Shown here one piece after another: positions 8,968-16,248 of a stretch of DNA of 47,949 nt. The stretch lies in contig JAFUYB010000096.1 of NCBI GenBank assembly GCA_017470735.1, positions 1 to 47,949 of the forward strand. Direction: 5' to 3'. How positions within the stretch are numbered: position 1 is the stretch's first letter; each line of letters starts with the position of its first letter. Position numbers and translations under genes: made by a program. The stretch comes from Lachnospiraceae bacterium (lineage in GTDB: Bacteria > Bacillota > Clostridia > Lachnospirales > Lachnospiraceae). The notes below the pieces were generated by a model that saw only the letters and a list, made by a program, of their open reading frames with translations, did not search any database and was not told the DNA's origin.

Positions 8968-9636
8968 TCAAACACTGCCTTTTTCTTTTTCCGACGGTAG
9001 GATCCGGTACACTTTGAACGCGTTTTTCCCGCATTTTGCGCAACGATACCGGGAAGGATGCCTGACCACCGCGCCCGCCCGCAAGTAATAAAACTCGTTC
9101 CTGCAAGCCGTGCAAACGACCTTATAGCGATAAAGGGATTCCGATTGACGGATGGCGGATTTCTCCGAATAGACCTGAATATGCAGTCCAAGTTTTTCGT
9201 TCAGAAGCGCCATGCCCCGGTGGAAATCCACTCCGTGTCCCTCGCGCGACGGAAGGCACGCATGGAGGAGCTCATGGGCGACCACGTCGATCAGCGCTTC
9301 GGCGTTGCCTTCGAAAAAAAGATGCCCGCTGAACGCGAGCCGGCATTCCGAGTCGTCAGCCTTTGGGATATTGCAGGAACCGTATTCACGGACGCCGCGC
9401 GTGATGCGGACGGAAACGATTCGGCGAAGACGGGCGGGGAGCCCCGCCTCGCGCAATATCTTTTCGAGCATGGGACCAATGGATCCGATCAAATCCCGCG
9501 CCAGAAGGCGCTTTTCCCAAAGCAACGGCTCTCCCCTGAGCCGCGTCTCCGTTGCCGACAGGAATTCGCGCCGCCCCGACGCGGCAAGCAGGACGCCCCC
9601 CCGAGGAAACATTTCAGTTTGCGGATTCGATGGCAT
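8968..9636 (-). CDS. SprT-like zinc metalloprotease family protein
   Basis: A 222-residue protein with the gluzincin motif HELLH in VVAHELLHACLPS, followed by GHGVDFHR carrying a likely third zinc ligand, then a C-terminal zinc ribbon with CTAC and CAKC pairs. This is the SprT/Spartan-like arrangement; eukaryotic Spartan degrades DNA-protein crosslinks, but the bacterial role is unsettled. The ATG at 9636 overlaps the end of the DUF4446 gene by 23 bp. An alternative ATG at 9612 sits directly after that gene's stop (TGAAATG) and would remove 8 residues; neither has a strong ribosome site, and coupling is likely either way. It is last in the parA-parB-DUF4446-sprT series. Confidence 0.82.
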   Translation of the reverse strand: MPSNPQTEMFPRGGVLLAASGRREFLSATETRLRGEPLLWEKRLLARDLIGSIGPMLEKILREAGLPARLRRIVSVRITRGVREYGSCNIPKADDSECRLAFSGHLFFEGNAEALIDVVAHELLHACLPSREGHGVDFHRGMALLNEKLGLHIQVYSEKSAIRQSESLYRYKVVCTACRNEFYYLRAGAVVRHPSRYRCAKCGKNAFKVYRILPSEKEKGSV

Positions 9637-10120
9637 CTTTCAGCGCCTGCTCTTCTTCTTTCGTCATCGTATAAGTGGACTTCCCGTTCTCGATGGGCTT
9701 CACATAACTGCGGGAATCCTCCCGGGCGAAAATGCTCGAAAACACCACGCCATTGTTGTGCGCGTCAAGAAGCGCCACCGCATAGCTGAGGTCGCTGCCC
9801 ATGTCCTGGAACGCGGAGAACCGCACAACGCCTACCCGCGTGATGGCCGTTTGCAGGAGGGCGTCTATCCGCGCGTTTTCTTCACGGAGCTTCGCGTTTT
9901 CCTCGGCGACGCGGCGCGTTTCCTCGATATGGGAAAGCAGCATCTTTTCCATCGACTGGCCCGATTCCTCGCCGCGCATCATTTTCCCATACAGCGCGCG
10001 CAACGACGAAAGGCGGGCAAACATCACAACCGAGAGAATAAACAGCAGCACAATGACGCCGACGAGCGTCCCCAGCGCCGCATCCGGATTCTCCGATACA
10101 AATCTGGTCATTGCATTCAT
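9614..10120 (-). CDS. DUF4446 family membrane-anchored protein
   Basis: A 168-residue protein with one N-terminal transmembrane helix (about residues 16-36), a coiled coil of about 50 residues (ETRRVAEENAKLREENARI) and a C-terminal domain with RVGVVRFSAFQDMGSDLSYA and GVVFSSIFAREDSRSYVKPI, the hallmark of DUF4446. In Firmicutes this family commonly sits directly downstream of parB/spo0J, as here, but its function is unknown. The start at 10120 is supported by GGGAGG 11 bases upstream; the frame continues further upstream through the structured intergenic element, which is not coding. Confidence 0.88.
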   Translation of the reverse strand: MNAMTRFVSENPDAALGTLVGVIVLLFILSVVMFARLSSLRALYGKMMRGEESGQSMEKMLLSHIEETRRVAEENAKLREENARIDALLQTAITRVGVVRFSAFQDMGSDLSYAVALLDAHNNGVVFSSIFAREDSRSYVKPIENGKSTYTMTKEEEQALKDAIESAN

Positions 10121-10142
10121 GAATAAAGTTTCCTCCCATTTT

Positions 10143-10284
10143 ATACTTATCTCAGACCAAAATTTTAAATAAAAATTTTGACCTGAGATACGCCTGCTTC
10201 GCAGGCTACAGCCGAGCCTACGGCTCGGCTGACGTCTCATGCACTCTCTGTAAAGATTTAAAAATCTTAACAGAGAGTAAGTAT
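10143..10284. repeat. Multi-hairpin (cloverleaf-like) intergenic element between parB and the DUF4446 gene
   Basis: About 140 bp fold almost entirely into nested stems. An outer stem joins ATACTTA (10143-10149) to TAAGTAT (10278-10284). Inside are four arms: TCTCAG/CTGAGA enclosing AAAATTTT/AAAATTTT, GCCTGC-TTC-GCAGGC, AGCCGAGC-CTAC-GGCTCGGCT and ACTCTCTGT/AACAGAGAGT. The outer stem touches the parB stop codon. No long T-run follows any arm, so simple termination is unlikely. It could be a small palindromic insertion (REP or miniature element) or a structured RNA that adjusts expression between parB and the genes after it. Confidence 0.7.
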
Positions 10285-11255
10285 TACACACTGAATTGTT
10301 TTGAAATCTTGCGGAGCTGGTTCTTTTTGAACTCCACCTCGTCCTCGTGCTGCTTTGTCAAGGCTTCGACAATCCGGTCCAAATCTTCCTGCGTCTTAAA
10401 AGTAATCTCGATCTTGCTCTTCTTTTGTCCCCAGGCAATCCGGACCGGCGAGCCCAAAATCATCTTCAGCCGGTCCTCCGCTTCGGTGACGAAAACATTC
10501 GCCGGCGTAACGGGTTCTTTGGGGCGTTTCGACTGAAAAAGGCCGGGATCTTTTTGCAGACGCGCCACGAGTCTTTCGGCTTCCCGGGTGGACAGGTTGT
10601 GGTCGATGATAAAATCCGCCGCCTGTTGCATCGTTTCTTCGCTTTCCAATGCAAGGAGCGGCTTCGCCTGCCCCATGGTCAAGGCCTCCTCGGCGAGGCA
10701 TTCCTGCACGCGCGCCGGCAACCGCATCAACCGCAGGAAATTCGCGATATGGGAACGGCTCCGGCCGATGCGCTCGGAAAGCTGCTCCTGCGTCAGCCCG
10801 AATTTTTCCATCAAAAGCTGGTAGGCGCGGGCTTCCTCCACCGCGTTCAAGTTCTCGCGCTGGACATTCTCGACCAGCGCGATCTCGGTCATTTCCTCCA
10901 ACGTGTACTTGCGAATCAGCGCGGGCACCACATGAAGCCCCGCCATCTTCGCCGCCCGAAGACGCCGTTCGCCCGCGACCAGTTCGTACTTGCCGTCGGG
11001 CAGCGCGCGCACGAGAAGCGGCTGCACAACGCCGTAATAGCGGACGGACTCCGCCAGCTCCTCCAACGCCGCCTCGTCAAACGTCTTGCGCGGCTGCGCA
11101 CGATTCGGCAGGATATTGTCCACGGCAATCTCCTGGATCACCGCCCCGTCTGGCACCGGAACGGCAGATGCAACCGGCGCCGCCGACTGTTTCTCCGGGC
11201 TGTTTTTGATCAGCGCGCCAAGGCCGCGCCCCAGCCCGCCTTTTGCCTTAGCCAC
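10284..11255 (-). CDS. parB: Chromosome partitioning protein ParB (Spo0J)
   Basis: This CTP-dependent DNA clamp loads at parS and spreads to organise the origin. The 323-residue product has the N-terminal KGGLGRGLGALI motif that contacts ParA, the nucleotide motif AGERRLRAA, the ENVQRENLNAVEEA segment, and a helix-turn-helix (LTQEQLSERIGRSRSHIANF) for parS recognition, then a C-terminal dimerisation region. The start is GTG at 11255, preceded by a very strong site AAGGAGGTGG; the gene overlaps the parA stop by 8 bp. Matching parS sites are present in the window at 26.6 and 31.4 kb. Confidence 0.96.
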   Translation of the reverse strand: MAKAKGGLGRGLGALIKNSPEKQSAAPVASAVPVPDGAVIQEIAVDNILPNRAQPRKTFDEAALEELAESVRYYGVVQPLLVRALPDGKYELVAGERRLRAAKMAGLHVVPALIRKYTLEEMTEIALVENVQRENLNAVEEARAYQLLMEKFGLTQEQLSERIGRSRSHIANFLRLMRLPARVQECLAEEALTMGQAKPLLALESEETMQQAADFIIDHNLSTREAERLVARLQKDPGLFQSKRPKEPVTPANVFVTEAEDRLKMILGSPVRIAWGQKKSKIEITFKTQEDLDRIVEALTKQHEDEVEFKKNQLRKISKQFSV

Positions 11256-12009
11256 GGGCGTCCACCTCCTTCGCCAGCTCCGCGTATACTTCCGCGCCCT
11301 TCGCATGGATATCGTAAGCGATGATCGGCATTCCGTAGGACGGCGCCTCGCTGAGCCGCACCGTGCGCGGAATCACTGTCTCATAGACCTTTTCCTTGAA
11401 AAACGCCCGCACTTCGCCGGCCACCTGCCCGCTGAGATTCGTGCGGGCATCGAACATCGTCAGGAGCACGCCGGACACCTCCAGCGACGGGTTCAATCCG
11501 TCCCGCACGAGATCCAGCGTCCGCATCAGCTCCGAAACGCCCTCCAGCGCGTAAAACTCGCATTGGATCGGAATCAATACGCCGTCCGCCGCCGTCAAGA
11601 CGTTCAGGCTCAAAAGGCCGAGGGAAGGAGGGCTGTCGATCAGGATAAAATCGTAATCGTCCCGCACTTGGCCAATCGCGGCTTTCAGCCGCGTCTCACG
11701 CCCTTCGCCGGTCGTCGCCAGTTCCACCTCCGCGCCTGCAAGATCCACATTCGAAGGCAGCACATCCAAATCAAACTCCGTGCGCCGGATGACTTCCCGA
11801 ACATTCTCCCCGCCGATGACGACCTGATAAACCGTCCGTTCCAGCGCCGTCTTGTCGAGTCCGATGCCGCTGGTCGCGTTGCCCTGCGGATCGAAATCCA
11901 CCAAAAGCACGCGCCGCCCCAGCGCCCCGAGACAAGCGGCCAGATTCACGGCTGTCGTAGTCTTTCCGACGCCGCCTTTCTGATTCGTGATAGCCAGTAC
12001 CTTAGCCAA
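11248..12009 (-). CDS. parA: Chromosome partitioning ATPase ParA (Soj)
   Basis: This is the 253-residue deviant Walker ATPase that works with ParB in origin segregation and, in Bacillus, also regulates DnaA. The motif KGGVGKTTTA begins at residue 11, with the signature lysine K11 and K16. Switch motifs VDFDPQGNAT and ILIDSPPSLGLL follow. The start is TTG at 12009, the only codon placed properly behind AGGCGG, and it gives the standard N-terminus MAKVLAITNQKGG. It is transcribed with parB. Unlike Bacillus, where soj-spo0J is next to rsmG, here the pair is about 27 kb from dnaA on the gyrB side. Confidence 0.96.
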   Translation of the reverse strand: MAKVLAITNQKGGVGKTTTAVNLAACLGALGRRVLLVDFDPQGNATSGIGLDKTALERTVYQVVIGGENVREVIRRTEFDLDVLPSNVDLAGAEVELATTGEGRETRLKAAIGQVRDDYDFILIDSPPSLGLLSLNVLTAADGVLIPIQCEFYALEGVSELMRTLDLVRDGLNPSLEVSGVLLTMFDARTNLSGQVAGEVRAFFKEKVYETVIPRTVRLSEAPSYGMPIIAYDIHAKGAEVYAELAKEVDARG

Positions 12010-12090
12010 GATTTCACCGCCTAAAATCGTAAATAGATATCGCCTTTATTATACGCAATTTAATAACAAAGGAAAAGCACAAAATAAAAA

Positions 12091-12106
12091 TGTTCCACGT
12101 GACGCG
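12091..12106. promoter_or_regulatory. Degenerate parS-like sequence upstream of parA
   Basis: TGTTCCACGTGACGCG matches the parS consensus at 12 of 16 positions, including the central CACGTG core. It is weaker than the sites at 26.6 and 31.4 kb and may be chance, but its place just upstream of parA could allow ParB autoregulation. Confidence 0.3.
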
Positions 12107-12114
12107 AAGAAAAA

Positions 12115-12163
12115 AACAAAGCCCATCGCCAATCCGTAACGGATTTTGCGATGGGCTTTTTCC
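12115..12163 (-). terminator. Strong terminator after the DnaC-like ATPase gene
   Basis: The stem GCCCATCGC-AATCCG (from 12121) pairs with CGGATT-GCGATGGGC, with A/T runs on both sides. On the minus strand it ends the transcript of the ATPase gene that stops at 12216; it may work in both directions. Confidence 0.88.
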
Positions 12164-12215
12164 AACAAAAAGTTTTCCCAAAAAACCATCTGTAGTAGCA
12201 GGCGTTACCTCTCGG

Positions 12216-12722
12216 TCATTTCAGCACGATGTGCTCGCCAAGGCTTTTCAGCGTTTCATGCAGTTCCTCGCCGACGCCTTCCGTCTTTTTCGGCACATCC
12301 GACAGCGGGAATTTGCTGGCGACGATGGACTGCAAATTCTTGCCGCCGCGGGTCTTGAGCAGCCCGATCAACGCCTCCCCCGCCTCTTTGACGAGGTGCG
12401 CGGCATCGAGGTCGTCGACGACGAGGCACGGCACCGATTCCACCTTCGCGCAGAATTTCGCGCGCTCCGTCTCGTTCGCCGCGCCGACGGTTTCGGAGAA
12501 CAGCTCCGCCGCCGTCAGGAACATCGTGTCCGTCCCCGCCTTCTGTTTCTCGTTCGCGAAGACCGCGACCAGCATACTCTTGCCCGTGCCCGGAGGCCCG
12601 TAGACGAACGCCCCCTTCGCCGCCTCGGCGACCAGCGCCTTCATCGTGGCGACCGCCTCTTTGTTGTACGCGTCGGAATCATAACGCTCAAAACCAAGCC
12701 CCTTGTATTTCATTGGAACCAT
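12216..12722 (-). CDS. Small DnaC/IstB-like AAA+ ATPase
   Basis: A 168-residue ATPase with Walker A GPPGTGKS (about residues 42-49) and Walker B CLVVDDLD, resembling the ATPase core of DnaC/DnaI/IstB helicase loaders. It lacks the N-terminal DnaB-binding domain and is shorter than DnaC (about 245). The start at 12722 has GGAAGGA about 10 bases upstream. It is a single-gene unit with its own promoter (12849-12877) and terminator. It could help load the replicative helicase or serve another DNA transaction; the presence of a dciA gene in the same origin region makes the helicase-loader role uncertain. Confidence 0.75.
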   Translation of the reverse strand: MVPMKYKGLGFERYDSDAYNKEAVATMKALVAEAAKGAFVYGPPGTGKSMLVAVFANEKQKAGTDTMFLTAAELFSETVGAANETERAKFCAKVESVPCLVVDDLDAAHLVKEAGEALIGLLKTRGGKNLQSIVASKFPLSDVPKKTEGVGEELHETLKSLGEHIVLK

Positions 12723-12848
12723 CAGAGACACATCCTTCCATAATATAAATGAAAACCGTTTGCCCTCGTTTGCGCTCCCGAGCGGCATCCCCCCTCGCAC
12801 CGCTTCCGTTCGTTTCCCGAAGCAGGCGTGTCGTTTTCGTTCTCCTAT

Positions 12849-12877
12849 ATTATACGGCATAATGCAAAAATAGGCAA
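12849..12877 (-). promoter_or_regulatory. Promoter for the DnaC-like ATPase gene
   Basis: On the minus strand TTGCCT (12872-12877), a 17-bp spacer and a perfect TATAAT (12849-12854). Confidence 0.7.
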
Positions 12878-12920
12878 AAAAACTTTTGCGGCGGAGGAAA
12901 TTTGATTCCCCTGCCGCAAA
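12876..12920 (-). terminator. Terminator of cbiK
   Basis: TTTGCGGC (12885-12892) pairs with GCCGCAAA (12913-12920), extended by GGAGGAA with TTCCCC. On the minus strand a run of seven T follows. It directly abuts the cbiK stop. Confidence 0.8.
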
Positions 12921-12923
12921 TTG

Positions 12924-13880
12924 TCACTCCTCGCGCAATTTGTCCCAGACCTCATTGGCCCGCTCAATATACATTTCCCGGATGGCAGGCAGCTCCCCCA
13001 GCCCTTTCGGAAGAACCTCAACCTCGAAGCCCTCCGCCAGAAGGCGTGAACGGTGCGACTCCGGAGCGTCGCCGCCCATGTCGCGGGTGACGTGGGCGCC
13101 GATCGCAAGCATCAGCGGCGCCAGCTTCACACGCCGGATCCCGCGCTCTTTCAATTCCGGAATGATCTGCTCCATCCGCGGCCATCCTGCCAGCGTATAG
13201 ACGAAGGCATTGTCCCAACGCGCCATATCCATGCGCGTTTGCAGAAGCGTGTAGAAGCAATTGGACGGGTGCAGGGTGCCGTGCGCCATAAAGAGGAGCG
13301 CCTCGCCCTTTTCGGGATCGGAAAATTCCTGCCGGAGCACCCTCACGAAATCGGCGGCGTCGTCCCGCTGCTCTTCCTGCCCCATCCAATAGAGGAGCGG
13401 CGTTCCCAGGACCAGACGCTTGAAGCGGAAACGGTAGGCGTTGAAGGTTTCGATCATGGCCATGTATTCCGTACCGGGGAAAAGGTGCAGCGAGGCAACC
13501 GCCGCCCGGGTGTAGCCATTGGCGAGCAAGGTTTCCAGCGCTTCCTCCACCGACGGCATTTCCAGCCCCGCCGCCTGGATTTTTTGTCGCATGACGCGGG
13601 AAGTGTACGCTTCGTAAAGGTCGGCCTCGGGATTTTCTTCGGCGATGGCGTCCAGGATCGGCTCGATGGCAGCGTGCCGGGATTCCTGCCGCGCCGCGCC
13701 ATAGGAAACCACCAGCAGCGCGTCCTTGTTCCCGCGATCCGCCATCGACGACTCGTCGTGCGTCAACACCCCGATCTGCGACGCACGCAAAAGCGAGGGC
13801 GTCGGGTGCCTGACGTCTTCGTGCAATGTATACCCTGCGCCGTGGTGCATCCGCGCAAGCCTAGGATTCTTTTTCTCCAT
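12924..13880 (-). CDS. cbiK: Sirohydrochlorin cobaltochelatase, CbiK type
   Basis: This enzyme inserts Co2+ (or Fe2+) into sirohydrochlorin in anaerobic cobalamin (or sirohaem) synthesis. The chelatase body begins with ALLVVSYGAARQESRHAAI and has two expected metal-binding histidines, in LLFMAHGTLHPSN and LAIGAHVTRDMGG. The 318-residue product has about 55 extra N-terminal residues compared with classic CbiK (about 260), with no signal peptide visible, so it is probably cytosolic. ATG at 13880 is chosen because GGGAGGA lies 8 bases upstream; an upstream in-frame ATG at 13904 has no such site. No other cobalamin genes are adjacent. It is divergent from the carbonic anhydrase gene, and their promoters share a palindrome. 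Confidence 0.9.
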   Translation of the reverse strand: MEKKNPRLARMHHGAGYTLHEDVRHPTPSLLRASQIGVLTHDESSMADRGNKDALLVVSYGAARQESRHAAIEPILDAIAEENPEADLYEAYTSRVMRQKIQAAGLEMPSVEEALETLLANGYTRAAVASLHLFPGTEYMAMIETFNAYRFRFKRLVLGTPLLYWMGQEEQRDDAADFVRVLRQEFSDPEKGEALLFMAHGTLHPSNCFYTLLQTRMDMARWDNAFVYTLAGWPRMEQIIPELKERGIRRVKLAPLMLAIGAHVTRDMGGDAPESHRSRLLAEGFEVEVLPKGLGELPAIREMYIERANEVWDKLREE

Positions 13881-13937
13881 ACCGTGTTCCTCCCGGTTTT
13901 CCATGAATATAACTATGAAAATATCATTTTTTCTTTC

Positions 13938-13967
13938 ATTATAGGTTCCGGCATCCCATTCTGTCAA
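13938..13967 (-). promoter_or_regulatory. cbiK promoter
   Basis: On the minus strand TTGACA (13962-13967), an 18-bp spacer and TATAAT (13938-13943). Confidence 0.75.
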
Positions 13968-13984
13968 TCAAAATTCGATTGACA
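13962..13984. promoter_or_regulatory. Palindrome joining the two divergent -35 elements
   Basis: TGTCAATC-N7-GATTGACA is an 8-bp inverted repeat. The left arm holds the -35 of cbiK and the right arm the -35 of the carbonic anhydrase gene, so one protein dimer bound here could control both. Confidence 0.5.
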
Positions 13985-14007
13985 ACTTCCGCGGCGGACA
14001 GTACACT
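13979..14007 (+). promoter_or_regulatory. Carbonic anhydrase gene promoter
   Basis: TTGACA (13979-13984), a 17-bp spacer and TACACT (14002-14007), about 50 bp before the start codon. Confidence 0.65.
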
Positions 14008-14056
14008 TTTCACAGGGATAACCACAAGAAAGTGCAATTATTAAGGAGGAATCGGC

Positions 14057-14623
14057 ATGACGGCAAAAGCGAAGATTACGGCGAAGGAAGCATTGGCAAA
14101 ACTGAAGGAAGGAAACAAAACCTACCTTTCGGCGAAAACGAATCCCGGCGACATCTCCCCGGAAATCAGGGAAAAGACCGCGAAGGAGGGGCAGTTCCCC
14201 TACGCGATTGTCGTCACCTGCTCCGACTCCCGCGTAGTGCCCGAAGGCATCTTCTCTGCGGGCATCGGCGAGCTTTTCGTCATCCGCGTGGCGGGCTTCG
14301 TCATCGACAAGCACCAGCTTGGCAGCATCGAGTACGCGGCGGATCATCTCGGCACGCCGCTGGTTCTGGTTCTGGGCCACACGAACTGCGGCGCGGTGGG
14401 CGCGGCGCTCGCCTCGGACGGACACGCGGAAGGCTACGTCGCTTCCATCATCGGCGAAATCCAGAAGGCCATCGGCAAGGAAAAAGACCCGGACAAAGCG
14501 GTGGCGCTGAACGTGGAGCACAGCAAAGCCGCCGTGGAATCGGCTCTCGGAAAAACGCTCCCAATCACGGTGATCGGGGCGGTCTACCACATCGACAGCG
14601 GCAAAGTGGAATTTATGGAGTAA
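14057..14623 (+). CDS. Beta-class carbonic anhydrase
   Basis: This enzyme interconverts CO2 and bicarbonate with a zinc held by two Cys and one His. The 188-residue cytosolic protein shows the CSDSR motif (zinc Cys plus the Asp-Arg dyad), and GHTNCGAVGAAL supplies the His and second Cys. The length fits short beta-class enzymes. AAGGAGGA lies 7 bases before the ATG. It is monocistronic with its own promoter and terminator, and divergent from cbiK. In anaerobes it commonly supplies bicarbonate for carboxylations; no partner gene here shows which. Confidence 0.94.
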   Translation: MTAKAKITAKEALAKLKEGNKTYLSAKTNPGDISPEIREKTAKEGQFPYAIVVTCSDSRVVPEGIFSAGIGELFVIRVAGFVIDKHQLGSIEYAADHLGTPLVLVLGHTNCGAVGAALASDGHAEGYVASIIGEIQKAIGKEKDPDKAVALNVEHSKAAVESALGKTLPITVIGAVYHIDSGKVEFME

Positions 14624-14644
14624 CGGAAACAGAAAAATCGGTCG

Positions 14645-14684
14645 TAAAAAATTTGCGGTAAGAAATTCTTACCGCAAATTTTTT
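14645..14684 (+). terminator. Terminator of the carbonic anhydrase gene
   Basis: AAAATTTGCGGTAAGAA pairs with TTCTTACCGCAAATTTT, a nearly perfect inverted repeat with T-runs, possibly bidirectional. Confidence 0.88.
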
Positions 14685-14691
14685 GCAAAAA

Positions 14692-14734
14692 TCCGGGCTT
14701 CCTCAGGAAAAATCTTCCTGCGGAAGCCCGATTT
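14692..14734 (-). terminator. Terminator of the secreted-protein gene
   Basis: CGGGCTTCC-AGGAA pairs with TTCCT-GGAAGCCCG; on the minus strand a T-run follows. It ends the gene that stops at 14748. Confidence 0.85.
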
Positions 14735-14747
14735 GCATGGATACGGG

Positions 14748-15509
14748 TTATGACGCGAATTGCGCGAAGGACGCGGCCAACGCCTCTTTCAGGCGTCCCC
14801 CCGAAGCGGCATTTTTCAGGTCTTCCGCGCTTTTCCACGAAAAGGCGACGTTTCTGGCTTCGCAGCCGGGGAACGCCGTCCGCTCGATATTTTCATAGTG
14901 GGCGGCGTCGATTTCCGCGCCGAGGCCGCCGCCTTGCGCCGGCAGATAATATTTCTTGTTCACGCTGCCGTCGTACCCGCTCAAGGTCCAGTGGAAATGC
15001 GCCAGCGGCGATACGCGCAATACACCGTTGGAAAACGTCAGCGCGTATTTTGTCGTAACCGACTCGTATTCGCCATGGTATTCGATTTCCCGGAAAATAT
15101 AATGGAAGAGATTGTTTTTCGCGTCGTAAAGCGTCGCAATCGGTTGGCCGGTGGCGTCGTCGGTCGACAGGATGTCGGGCACCCGTGCGCTGCTCAGGGC
15201 GATTTCCCCGTGTGGGCGGCTCCCGTCCTCGGACAGCTCCTCGCAGAGCAGCTTGGGGCCGCCTTCCGCCCAGCCGCGCCGGACCTTCAAGACTTCCAAC
15301 CTGCCGTTGCGGTCGAGATCGGTGATCGCGTACCGCCATTCGTCCGCGTTCTTTTCACGTTCCGGCAGAACGAACCAGCCGTCATGGACCATGGCGGTCT
15401 TCGTCAGGATGTCGACTTGGGCTTCCGCTTCCATCGGCGCGGCGGATACGGCAGCGGAAAGTGCCAACGTGGCGCAGAGAGCGGCGGCGATTTTTTTCGG
15501 CATGTTCAT
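14748..15509 (-). CDS. Exported protein of unknown function with an EF-hand-like loop
   Basis: A 253-residue protein with a clear Sec signal peptide (MNMPKKIAAALCATLALSA..., cleavage probably after VSA at about residue 23). The mature part carries TDLDRNGRLE (residues 63-72), a dockerin or EF-hand style Asp-x-Asp-x-Asn-Gly calcium loop, then mixed beta sequence. No catalytic motif is recognised. The likely site of action is the periplasm or cell surface. GGGAGGGA lies 8-9 bases before ATG 15509; ATG 15503 is an alternative. It is convergent with the carbonic anhydrase gene, and each gene has its own terminator. Confidence 0.75.
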   Translation of the reverse strand: MNMPKKIAAALCATLALSAAVSAAPMEAEAQVDILTKTAMVHDGWFVLPEREKNADEWRYAITDLDRNGRLEVLKVRRGWAEGGPKLLCEELSEDGSRPHGEIALSSARVPDILSTDDATGQPIATLYDAKNNLFHYIFREIEYHGEYESVTTKYALTFSNGVLRVSPLAHFHWTLSGYDGSVNKKYYLPAQGGGLGAEIDAAHYENIERTAFPGCEARNVAFSWKSAEDLKNAASGGRLKEALAASFAQFAS

Positions 15510-15599
15510 GGATTGAATCCCTCCCAGCGAATTGTTGTTGATTCATACATCTGTTTTCGATACTTCGACGCAAAATCGCTTTTTCCTCTTTTCCCTGCA

Positions 15600-15628
15600 T
15601 TGCCGAAGAAGAAATTTTGGCATATAAT
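15600..15628 (+). promoter_or_regulatory. Promoter at the head of the uma2-parA-suf gene run
   Basis: TTGCCG (15600-15605), a 17-bp spacer and TATAAT (15623-15628). It is the only clear promoter I see ahead of the tightly packed genes from 15665 to 21101. Confidence 0.7.
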
Positions 15629-15664
15629 TAGATGATTAGAAAAAATCGGAAAGGACATTGCGCC

Positions 15665-16231
15665 ATGAACGAATTAGCGTACAGGGACGAGCCGTTCTCG
15701 GAAACCATCCACGGAAAAACCGTGCTGATGAGTCCCAGCCCGAACGCGAAACACAACGGGACCGTTCGCAATTTGACACGCATTTTTTCCACCTTTCTGC
15801 GCGGCAAACGGTGCCGCTTGTTCGTGGACGGCATCGACGTGCATCTGGACGACGAGAATACCTTTGTCCCCGACCTCGCCATTGTCTGCGACCGCGGAAA
15901 AATCAAGGGCGACGGCATCCACGGCGCGCCCGATCTTGTCGTGGAAGTGCTCTCGCTTTCGACGATGGCGCGGGACAGAGGCATAAAAAAAGACGCCTAC
16001 GAGCGGGCGGGCGTCCGGGAATATTGGATTGCCGATCCCGTTTCGGAGTCCATCGAGGTTTACTGTTTGCGGAACGGGCGATTTGCCTTGGATCACGTTT
16101 ACGTCGTGTTCCCCGAATGGGAATGGGCGCGCATGAACGATGAAGAACGGGCGGCAACCCGGCTTTCGGTGAAAGTTTCGCTTTACGACGATTTGATAAT
16201 CGACATTCGCGAGATATTTGAAGATATTTAG
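15665..16231 (+). CDS. Uma2 family (DUF820) putative PD-(D/E)xK nuclease
   Basis: A 188-residue cytosolic protein. The conserved core is visible as FVPDLAIVCD, GAPDLVVEVLS and KKDAYERAGVREYWI, the Uma2 restriction-nuclease-like fold with acidic residues and a lysine at the expected places. The biochemical role of the family is unknown; its genes are often multi-copy and mobile. ATG at 15665 follows GGAAAGGA by about 9 bases. It is first in a run: 17 bp separate it from parA2. A close paralogue lies at 23706-24275 behind pfkA and aligns end to end, including the shared C-terminal ending RE(I/V)FED(I/V). Confidence 0.85.
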   Translation: MNELAYRDEPFSETIHGKTVLMSPSPNAKHNGTVRNLTRIFSTFLRGKRCRLFVDGIDVHLDDENTFVPDLAIVCDRGKIKGDGIHGAPDLVVEVLSLSTMARDRGIKKDAYERAGVREYWIADPVSESIEVYCLRNGRFALDHVYVVFPEWEWARMNDEERAATRLSVKVSLYDDLIIDIREIFEDI

Positions 16232-16248
16232 AGTGGAGGTAAGTGGGA

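Noticed and set aside
12010..12215. Possible riboswitch or small RNA between parA and the ATPase gene
   Set aside because: The only strong structure is a simple terminator hairpin; no known riboswitch core was seen.
13881..14056. Cobalamin riboswitch ahead of cbiK
   Set aside because: The leader is under 60 bases from the likely transcription start and lacks a B12-box-like segment.
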